Assembly: GCF_030944405.1 (NCBI RefSeq)
Contig: NZ_CP132339.1
Location: 5,828,001 to 5,892,000 of the forward strand
Reading direction: 5' to 3'
Source: Janthinobacterium sp. J1-1
GTDB lineage: Bacteria; Pseudomonadota; Gammaproteobacteria; Burkholderiales; Burkholderiaceae_D
DNA: 64,000 nt
Numbering within the stretch: position 1 is the first letter of the stretch; every line of letters begins with the position of its first letter. Of this stretch, positions 25,543 through 32,707 are shown one piece after another. Made by a program: the position numbers and the translations under genes. The notes beneath the pieces are model-generated. The model was not told the DNA's origin and did no database searches. It saw only the letters and a program-made list of their open reading frames with translations.

Positions 25543-27642
25543 TCACCCGCCGACCAAGGGCTGAGCCGGGCGTAATTCCATAACCTTTCCCGCCTGCAAT
25601 CCAACAACACGTTCAGCTGCATCAATAGTTTCCCGGCGGTGCGCCACCATGATGCGAGTCAACCGCAATTGGCTCAATACCATATTGACTCTGCGCTCGT
25701 TATTCATATCCAGATGGCTAGTTGCCTCATCAAGTGCCAATATGCGCGGCTGCTTGTACAAGGCCCTGGCTAGCAATATGCGTTGCTTCTGCCCGCCAGA
25801 AAGGCTGCTGCCCATGTCACCGACAAGGGTCTGATATCCCATTGGCATCTGCACGATTTCATCATGAACTGCCGCCTGTTTCGCACAGCGCTCAACAATC
25901 TCACGCTCGACGCCAGCATCAAAGAAAGCAATATTATCTTGCAACGAACCTGCCAGCAATACATCGTCCTGCATTACCGTTCCGACCAGTTGCCGGTATG
26001 CACGCATACCAATCTGTGTGATGGGAACATTGTCGATCAGGACTTCTCCCTCGCTGGGCGCCAATAGACCAAGAATAATCTTGCATAAGGTCGTCTTGCC
26101 GCACCCACTTGGACCGACCAAGGCCAAACTCTGGCCCGCAGGAATATGTAAATCGATGCCATCGAGTATCCAAGGCTCACCTTCCGCATAACGAAAGCGA
26201 ATATTTTTCAGGGTCAGACTGCAATCAAAACGATGCAAATCCGTTTCATGTTCATGCAACGCTTCAGCGGGTTCAAGCACGATGTCAGCCAAACGTTCGG
26301 CATGCAAACTCAGCATCTTCAGGCTGACCAGCAAATCAATCAAGCTAAACAATCTGGAGGAAAACGTTCCTGCATAGCTGGAAAACGCCATCAGCATGCC
26401 GATCGTCAACGCATTTTTCATGACGAGCTCAGCACCGACATAAAACAAGGCAAGCCCCTGTACGCTGAAGATGGCAGTGCTGCTAACCTTGAACAGAATA
26501 CTCAGTTTCTGCGTTTTGACGTCACGGTTTATCACATCCTGCTTCAGGTTTTGCCAACGCACCCGCCGCTCCGCCTCCTGCCCAAACAACTTCAGCGGCA
26601 TAATGGCACGAATCGTTTCAAGGAAATGACTGCTTTCTTTCGCCGACAAGACCAAGCGTTCCTGAGACGCCTCACGCAACGGCTGATAAAACGTCCAGCG
26701 TAGCAACGCATACAACAAGACCGCTGCTAACACCAAGAACGACAGCTTGGGGCTATACATGAGCATCATGCCCAAGGCCATAATGGCCATCAATCCATCG
26801 AGCGCACTTTCAACAAACAGGCTAGTCAGTGTTCCCTGTATCGAAGCAATACTGCCGAAGCGCGAGACGATGTCGCCCAGATGGCGCTTCTCGAAGAAGG
26901 ACAACGGCAAACGGGTCAGATGGGCAAAGATACGTATTGACCATTGCAGGCCAATATCCATGCTCCAACGCATGAGAAACCAACTGCGTGCGAGGCTGAT
27001 CGCTGTCTGCGTAACAATCAACAACGCAAAACCACACACCAGCACTTTCAGCAGATCCAGATCTCCGCTGACAATTACTTCATCAATGACGAACTGATTG
27101 AACAGGGGCGACGCAATCGCAAAAATTTCCAAAGCAAGGGCAAGCGCCAATATCTGGACTAACGCACGACGCAGGCCAAGCACATGGCCGGTCAAATCGC
27201 GTATGGCAACCTTGCGTCGCTCATCTGCCACAATAAAATCAGCATTTGGCGCCAACTCCATGGCCACACCAGTGAAATGTTTGGAGACAGTATTCAACGG
27301 CATACGGCGCTCACCAATTGCAGGATCGAGTATTGTCACCATAGTGACACCGCGCCACGTCTTGCTGACTTTTTTCAGAACAACGAAATGATTGAGATTC
27401 CAATGCAAAATACTGGGAACTTGCAACTGTGACAATTCATCCAGTTCCAAGCGTAATGGACGTGCCGCGAGCTGCATTGATGCGGCATGACGCATCAACT
27501 GCTCCAGCGTTACCCCTTTCAGGCTGATGGGAAAACGGCGACGTAATTCGGCCAAATCCGTGTGATGACCATAAGAGCTGGCAACCATGGCAAGGCACGC
27601 CAAGCCACATTCGCTGGACTCCGTTTGTAGGACAGTGTGCAT
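25543..27642 (-). CDS. C39 peptidase-domain ABC exporter (CvaB/RaxB-like)
   Basis: Inner-membrane exporter that cuts double-glycine leaders and exports the cargo, 699 aa. C39 protease (1-135): Gln6, Cys12 (QTESSECGLACLAM), His85 (WNLNHFVVL) and Asp106 (TILDPAIGE), so the catalytic set is complete. Six-span domain about 160-440. ATPase: Walker A VGPSGCGKTTLCKI, signature SLSGGQKQRILLARALYKQ, Walker B ILALDEATS. Base composition is clearly AT-richer than the flanks. It follows the precursor and lipoprotein genes on the same strand, and probably works with the HlyD protein (29007-30347) and an outer-membrane TolC encoded elsewhere. The ATG at 27642 has only a weak ribosome site. Confidence 0.93.
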   Translation of the reverse strand: MHTVLQTESSECGLACLAMVASSYGHHTDLAELRRRFPISLKGVTLEQLMRHAASMQLAARPLRLELDELSQLQVPSILHWNLNHFVVLKKVSKTWRGVTMVTILDPAIGERRMPLNTVSKHFTGVAMELAPNADFIVADERRKVAIRDLTGHVLGLRRALVQILALALALEIFAIASPLFNQFVIDEVIVSGDLDLLKVLVCGFALLIVTQTAISLARSWFLMRWSMDIGLQWSIRIFAHLTRLPLSFFEKRHLGDIVSRFGSIASIQGTLTSLFVESALDGLMAIMALGMMLMYSPKLSFLVLAAVLLYALLRWTFYQPLREASQERLVLSAKESSHFLETIRAIMPLKLFGQEAERRVRWQNLKQDVINRDVKTQKLSILFKVSSTAIFSVQGLALFYVGAELVMKNALTIGMLMAFSSYAGTFSSRLFSLIDLLVSLKMLSLHAERLADIVLEPAEALHEHETDLHRFDCSLTLKNIRFRYAEGEPWILDGIDLHIPAGQSLALVGPSGCGKTTLCKIILGLLAPSEGEVLIDNVPITQIGMRAYRQLVGTVMQDDVLLAGSLQDNIAFFDAGVEREIVERCAKQAAVHDEIVQMPMGYQTLVGDMGSSLSGGQKQRILLARALYKQPRILALDEATSHLDMNNERRVNMVLSQLRLTRIMVAHRRETIDAAERVVGLQAGKVMELRPAQPLVGG

Positions 27643-27829
27643 AAATTAAATAGAGAGGAACACAGCCTGCTACAAGCAAGCTCGAAAAGCGACACCCTTG
27701 CTCACGCTGCCGCCGCGTGGTGGAAAAAAACAGGTCTGAAAAAATCATGTCACGATGCATGGCGCTATAGCCAATTAACCCGCCCATGGAAATCATCGGG
27801 AAATTTCCATCTCCAACGGGAGAAAAATA

Positions 27830-28336
27830 CTAAAGCTCACGGCGATCAAATAGCCATATGCCATCTTTTTTCACAAAAACGAATTTATCAAAATAGGGGC
27901 TACCTTTGTCAGGAACTCCACGAAATTCTGCAGATAGCGATATCATTTCTGGATCATGCAGTACCCAATTATATATTTTTATTGCCAAATAATAATTATA
28001 CTGATTGTTTTTTGGAGGAAATTTTATATTAGCCATGCCATTTTTTGTGGCAATTTCTGAAAAACCATCTATCGGGGCCTGAACAAAACTTAATTGCACA
28101 AAGAATCTGGCTATCTGATTCACTGCTTCCCTCACAACAATCAAATCTTCATTTTTTTTAATCCCTGAAAGATCCATCCTGTTTTTTGTTTTTATATATG
28201 GAGGCTCTTTTAAAAAAATTAAATCCATCTCCCCCCCGGAAACTGAATGTTCGCGCGGCGAGGAAGTCATGCTGGCGGCACATCCTGAAATACAAAAAAA
28301 CATTAAAAACATCAAAAAACAAAATAAATTCTTCAA
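27830..28336 (-). CDS. small lipoprotein, candidate immunity protein of the PLA2-like effector
   Basis: 168 aa. Signal MKNLFCFLMFLMFFCISGCAAS with lipobox ISGC, so a lipoprotein is predicted. The mature domain (EMDLIFLKEPPYIKTKNRMDLSGIKKNEDLIVVREAVNQIARFF... FVKKDGIWLFDRREL) has no family I recognise. The start is TTG at 28336 with AGGGGA six bases upstream. It is the most AT-rich gene in the window, with A/T-ending codons unlike its neighbours, which signals acquisition. Placed 96 bases after the precursor gene and before the exporter. A periplasm-facing lipoprotein would be well placed to neutralise a phospholipase; that role is inference. Confidence 0.7.
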   Translation of the reverse strand: MKNLFCFLMFLMFFCISGCAASMTSSPREHSVSGGEMDLIFLKEPPYIKTKNRMDLSGIKKNEDLIVVREAVNQIARFFVQLSFVQAPIDGFSEIATKNGMANIKFPPKNNQYNYYLAIKIYNWVLHDPEMISLSAEFRGVPDKGSPYFDKFVFVKKDGIWLFDRREL

Positions 28337-28432
28337 GATAATCCCCTGATAAAAACCAATTTACATCATTATGGGAAGAAAAGAGGAACACGATTTTACT
28401 TGTTCCTCAATCCTGCGATTATTATGCGTTAA

Positions 28433-28789
28433 TCAATAAAGCTCATTCATCACTTGATCAAAGTCGCTACTTCGTCCGCCAGCGTTTCCGCTACTTCCGC
28501 CACCTTGATAAAAGGAGCCTCCAAAAATTGAAACCCCTGCGCCGTACACTTCCGCCATAACGTTGCAAGCGAACGAATCGTTATAGTTCGTTTCACAAAT
28601 ATTGTGCATATCTGCTTTAAATATCGCGTCAGCTTCTGCGCGACTGTAAGGCGAACCCGAGCTGTAGTTATTATCATGCATGTCGCAAGCATCACGGAAA
28701 TTGAAACCAAATGGGGCGTCCGGTACCAAGGTACAACCATCACCACCGCCAGCGACCGCTGCCAATTCTTTTAGTACAATCATGCGCAT
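28433..28789 (-). CDS. double-glycine-leader precursor with phospholipase A2-like core
   Basis: 118 aa. Leader MRMIVLKELAAVAGG (15 residues) has the class II microcin pattern E(-8) L(-7) V(-4) G(-2) G(-1) and the same length as the microcin V leader. The 103-residue core has FRDAC35DMH38D39NNY42 followed by SRAEAD54AIFKADMHNIC65, the His-Asp...Asp arrangement of PLA2-type enzymes (CxxHDxxY plus a downstream Asp). Four cysteines (19, 35, 65, 75) allow two disulphides. A Gly/Ser-rich tail follows (residues 83-108). ATG 28789 has AGGA eight bases upstream; longer upstream frame is not protein-like. Exported by the adjacent C39 transporter. It is also possible that the domain is a non-catalytic PLA2-like toxin. 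Confidence 0.85.
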   Translation of the reverse strand: MRMIVLKELAAVAGGGDGCTLVPDAPFGFNFRDACDMHDNNYSSGSPYSRAEADAIFKADMHNICETNYNDSFACNVMAEVYGAGVSIFGGSFYQGGGSSGNAGGRSSDFDQVMNELY

Positions 28790-28888
28790 TTTTGTTATCC
28801 TGTTTTTAGGTTGAGTTGACCATCCGGAAAGATGGTTTGATGCCACCGGCCAGCGTGCTGTCACACAATGACCGGTTTTCGTAGTAAA

Positions 28889-28925
28889 AGCAGAACGGAT
28901 GAGGTCACGCCTTGTTCGTTCTGCT
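28889..28925. promoter_or_regulatory. inverted repeat upstream of the precursor gene
   Basis: Perfect AGCAGAACG-N19-CGTTCTGCT about 100 bases before the precursor start and after the hlyD-like stop. It may be a transcription attenuator/terminator of hlyD or an operator; it has no T-run. Confidence 0.4.
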
Positions 28926-29006
28926 CCCGACTAAAACATGCTATCGTGACAAGATGTGACATAAATATTGCAAAATGAATATTGAAATTCCATTCGTGGC
29001 GTTTCC

Positions 29007-30347
29007 TTAGCGTGTTATGGCCAATAGTGGTTCAGCAATCCACTCCCATATTTTTCTCTTATCCTGCAGTACGTCAGCCTCCAGCGTCATGCCCGGTTTC
29101 AGTGCCTGAAGCTTGCCATATGCATCTATCGTCTGGCGATCAGGCTTGACCTTGATACGATACAGCGCCTCATTACCATTAAATCCGGCAATATTTTGCT
29201 GGGCATTGGAGAGGATGGTGCTGGCAATATTCTGTGGCAGTTCGGCCGGTGCAAACGGAGTCTTGCTTACATCAGTTACCGTCCCGCGTTGCAATCCAAA
29301 CTTTTGATAGGGATAGGCTTGATAACGAATCTGTACAATCTGTCCAACTGCCACGAATCCTGCGGTACGGCTAGGTGCATATAAGTGCACTTCCAGCGTC
29401 GGCTCATGCACCAGACCATCTTGCCCAGAAGCGAACTTCTCTGTTTGAGGAATCAAGGTTGCAAGCGGTTGTCCGGCATTGACAGCCTGTCCCCGTTGAT
29501 AGGTGATAGTTGTAATCGTGCCGGACTGTGGTGCTATGATAAAAGTTGCCTTGCGGTTACTGTTCTCGGCAACCTCCTGCTTTAACATTGCTTGTGCTCT
29601 TTGTAGCTGAGCAAGATCAGTTGACAAGCTATTGAACAGCGCGGCCTGCTCGGCCTCCAGGTTCAGCCGATTAGCCTGCAACTGAAGACGCGTTCTTGTC
29701 AGGCTGGAAACTCGCAAACCAAGATCAATAAGGTCTTCCTGTTTCTGTTGGGTTTGTACTGGAGAGACATAACCATTTGCCTGCAAGGTTTCATATTTTT
29801 TCAGACTTTCTTGAGATAAGTTATAACGCCGCTTTGCCAGATCTATTTCCTGTGCAAGCTGCAACATCTCTGTCTCCTGATTTTTCAGGCGTCCAATAAT
29901 TTCCGATTTTTTATCACCATGTTGCGCAATGCGTACACGCTGTTCCGCATCAAGGCTTTGCCGCCTGCTGAATAATTGTTGTTCGATCAAAAAAGTCAAT
30001 TCCCCACCGCTGCTGTGACGCTCGCTCGATAGTTCAAATAATGTCTGACCTGCAGATACTCGGTCACCTTCATGCACGAGACTGCGAATTAAAACACCAT
30101 CATTTCTTGCATTAATCCCAATACTTCCCGTATCAGGAATCAAGATACCGGCCGTGCGCGCTTTTTTTGTTACGCTACCTACTATAGAAAAAACAATTAA
30201 AGCACCTGCAATAATTAAAGAAACACCTGCGATTAACCAGTTGGATAAAGGTTGACTCAATCGAATAGCGCCCAACCATTGTTGATTGAACGAAGTTACA
30301 ACTTCATCTCGAAACAATGGCAATTCTGATTCATTATCAATCGACAT
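29007..30347 (-). CDS. HlyD-family secretion adaptor (CvaA/RaxA-like)
   Basis: Periplasmic adaptor of 446 aa linking a C39 ABC exporter to TolC. One N-terminal membrane span (NWLIAGVSLIIAGALIVFSIVGS, about residues 37-59). Lipoyl-type half-motifs flank a long coiled coil (about 130-265: RRQSLDAEQRVRIAQHGDKK... NRLNLEAEQAALFNSLSTDLAQLQRAQAMLKQEVAEN). The beta-barrel part includes LEVHLYAPSRTAGFVAVGQIVQIRYQAYPYQKFGLQRGTVTDVSKTP. First gene of the island on the minus strand, with a clear promoter at 30391-30417. AT-richer than the flanks. Confidence 0.92.
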   Translation of the reverse strand: MSIDNESELPLFRDEVVTSFNQQWLGAIRLSQPLSNWLIAGVSLIIAGALIVFSIVGSVTKKARTAGILIPDTGSIGINARNDGVLIRSLVHEGDRVSAGQTLFELSSERHSSGGELTFLIEQQLFSRRQSLDAEQRVRIAQHGDKKSEIIGRLKNQETEMLQLAQEIDLAKRRYNLSQESLKKYETLQANGYVSPVQTQQKQEDLIDLGLRVSSLTRTRLQLQANRLNLEAEQAALFNSLSTDLAQLQRAQAMLKQEVAENSNRKATFIIAPQSGTITTITYQRGQAVNAGQPLATLIPQTEKFASGQDGLVHEPTLEVHLYAPSRTAGFVAVGQIVQIRYQAYPYQKFGLQRGTVTDVSKTPFAPAELPQNIASTILSNAQQNIAGFNGNEALYRIKVKPDRQTIDAYGKLQALKPGMTLEADVLQDKRKIWEWIAEPLLAITR

Positions 30348-30390
30348 AAAAATTCAAAAAGCAAGTAGCCTCAGGCAAGAAGATGGCAAG

Positions 30391-30417
30391 AGTATAATTT
30401 CCGAATGGAAATGTAAA
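30391..30417 (-). promoter_or_regulatory. sigma-70-type promoter with embedded palindrome, upstream of hlyD-like gene
   Basis: On the minus strand TTTACA, 15 bases, TATACT, 44 bases before the hlyD-like ATG. The spacer contains the perfect inverted repeat ATTTCC-ATTC-GGAAAT (30397-30412), a likely operator that would block RNA polymerase. Confidence 0.55.
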
Positions 30418-30553
30418 TATTTTTTATCAACTTATTCGATAATTTTTCGATTTTTTAATAATTTTTTATCTTGACAAATTGGCTGGATTTTTAGTAAAAA
30501 TACAATTTCACTCAATCCGAAGAATCTGATTTTCTTGTAATAAAGGGGAAATT

Positions 30554-32707
30554 TCAGTCAACAGAAAAAAAAGGTGGAATGATGTCAGTGACGACAGACG
30601 AATCTAGTCTCGCCAGCGCATTGCCGCGCACCTGAAAGGCCGATTGCGCCACCGCCTTGCCGCTGGCGTTGGCCAGCGCCAGCCTATGCCGGCCCGGCAC
30701 CGGTTTCCAGCTGATGCTATCGTCGGCCGGCCCCAGGTCCTTGCCGTCGAGCCGCCAGCGCAAGCCCTGGCCCGCCTGCGCCTGGAAAAACACGCGCTGC
30801 AGGCGCTGCGGAATATCGGGATCGATGGCCAGGATGCTGTCGTCGGCCGGATAGACGATGGCCGGTGGGCGCGCGGTGGCGTCCAGCACGGCAATCAGCG
30901 CGCTTTCAGTGCCGGCGATAAACCATTCGCGGCGCGGCGCTTCGACCGCCGGCTGGTAAGTCACCACCTGTTGCAGCACGCCCGCGGGCGGCCTGGGCGC
31001 ATGGCTGGCCACCTGCCTGTGCAGATAGGCTATCACGTCGTGCCAGACGGGTGCGGCGCCCGTCACGCCCGATACGTCCCACATGGGCTTGCCGTCGAAA
31101 TTGCCGACCCAGACACCCACCGTGTAGCGCTCGGAATAGCCGACGCACCAGTTGTCGCGCATGTCCTTGCTGGTGCCGGTCTTCACGGCGCTCCAGAAAT
31201 TCGTGCCCAGCTCATTGCGCAAGCCAAAGGTCATGCTGCGCGCGGCGCGGTCGGACAGGATGTCGCCGACGATAAAGGTGGCGCCCGCCTCCATCACGCG
31301 CAGCTTGCCTGCGCCAGCCTGCCCCGGCCGCACGCTGGCCGTGCTGTAGAGGCCGCCATTGGCCAGCACGCGGTAGGCGTTGGCCAGCTCCAGCAGGGTC
31401 ACTTCGGACGAGCCCAGCGCCAGCGAGGGGCCATAATATTCGGCCGGCTCCGTCAGGCTGGACAGGCCGACCTCTTTCAAGCGATTATAAAAACTGTCCT
31501 GGCCCGTCAGCAGCACCGTGCGCACGGCCGGGATATTGAGCGAGCTGGCCAGGCTGGTGCGGGCGCTGACATGACCCTTGAAGTTGCGGTCGTAGTTTTG
31601 CGGCACATACATGCCGGCGCCGGTGGCGATATCGAGCGGCGTGTCGTCCATCACGGATGCCGCCGTCAGCAAGCGGCGCTCGATGGCCAGCCCATATAAA
31701 AAGGGTTTCAGGGTCGAACCGGCCTGGCGCGGCGCAGTCACGCCATCGACTTCGCTGCCGCCGGCATTGCCGACATAGGCAAGGATCTCGCCGCTGCGGT
31801 TGTCCAGCACGATGATGGCGCCGTCGTTGACATTGCGCTCGCGCAGGGACGCCAGTTGCTGGCGCAGGTTGTCCTGCGCAAAGCGCTGCAGCTGACCGTC
31901 GAGGGTGCTGGCCACTTGCGCGCCGGCCTGCTTCAACAGCTGGCGCGCCACTTGCGACGCCGGCGCTGGTGCGGCGAACTGACTGCTGCGCTGCAAGGCC
32001 GTTTGCACGCGCTGGCCGATCAGCTGGCAGCTGCTGTCCATGCGCCACTCCTGCGCCAGCGCGCAGGCGCGCCGCGTCACCGCCGCCAGTGGCGCGTTGG
32101 GCGCGCGCACCAGGCTGGCCAGGATAATGCCGTCGGTCTGGTTCAGCCCCGACGGCGCCTTGCCGAACAGATAGTTCGAGGCGGCGGCAACGCCCTGCAG
32201 GTCGCCGCGAAACGACACCAGGTTCAGATACGCTTCGAGGATCTGCGCCTTGCTCCAGCTGGCTTCGATCGCGCGCGCGGCGCGCATCTGCTGCCATTTC
32301 TGAGCCACGCTACGGCCGCTTTTTGACGGCAGCAGCGCGGGGTCGAGCTGGCCCGCCAGCTGCATGGTGATGGTGGAGGCGCCCCTGGCCTTGCTGGAGA
32401 ACAGATTGTCCCAGGCCGCCGTGGCCACCGCCGGGATATCCACCCCGCCATGGCGCATGAAGCGCCGGTCCTCGGCCAGCAGCACCGCCTGCTGCAGGGC
32501 CGGAGAAACATCGGCCAGCGCCACCCACGGCAGGCGGCGCGCCAGCATATCGACCCGCAACGATTGCAGGCCAGCACCGCCACGGTCCAGCAACCGCGCT
32601 TCCGAGCTGCGATACGCGGCCTGTACCTGGGCCGGCGTGGGCACCGCCTGCGCCAAGCCAGGCAGGGCCAGGCTGGCGCACAGCACGGCAATGACCATGC
32701 TTTTCAC
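30554..32707 (-). CDS. pbpC: penicillin-binding protein 1C
   Basis: Bifunctional class A PBP, 717 aa, N-terminal signal anchor (MKSMVIAVLCASLALPGLAQA). GT51 transglycosylase around EDRRFMRHGGVDIPAVATAAW and GASTITMQLAGQL; transpeptidase with SxxK (GSTLKPF, near residue 330), SLN (ASSLNIPAVR) and KTGTS. C-terminal BiPBP_C-like domain about 625-700. The start overlaps the alpha-2-macroglobulin stop by four bases, as in many yfhM-pbpC operons. The last ~17 residues (SSVVTDIIPPFFSVD) read into AT-rich DNA and look unlike the family, so the 3' end was probably altered at the island junction. Confidence 0.93.
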   Translation of the reverse strand: MKSMVIAVLCASLALPGLAQAVPTPAQVQAAYRSSEARLLDRGGAGLQSLRVDMLARRLPWVALADVSPALQQAVLLAEDRRFMRHGGVDIPAVATAAWDNLFSSKARGASTITMQLAGQLDPALLPSKSGRSVAQKWQQMRAARAIEASWSKAQILEAYLNLVSFRGDLQGVAAASNYLFGKAPSGLNQTDGIILASLVRAPNAPLAAVTRRACALAQEWRMDSSCQLIGQRVQTALQRSSQFAAPAPASQVARQLLKQAGAQVASTLDGQLQRFAQDNLRQQLASLRERNVNDGAIIVLDNRSGEILAYVGNAGGSEVDGVTAPRQAGSTLKPFLYGLAIERRLLTAASVMDDTPLDIATGAGMYVPQNYDRNFKGHVSARTSLASSLNIPAVRTVLLTGQDSFYNRLKEVGLSSLTEPAEYYGPSLALGSSEVTLLELANAYRVLANGGLYSTASVRPGQAGAGKLRVMEAGATFIVGDILSDRAARSMTFGLRNELGTNFWSAVKTGTSKDMRDNWCVGYSERYTVGVWVGNFDGKPMWDVSGVTGAAPVWHDVIAYLHRQVASHAPRPPAGVLQQVVTYQPAVEAPRREWFIAGTESALIAVLDATARPPAIVYPADDSILAIDPDIPQRLQRVFFQAQAGQGLRWRLDGKDLGPADDSISWKPVPGRHRLALANASGKAVAQSAFQVRGNALARLDSSVVTDIIPPFFSVD

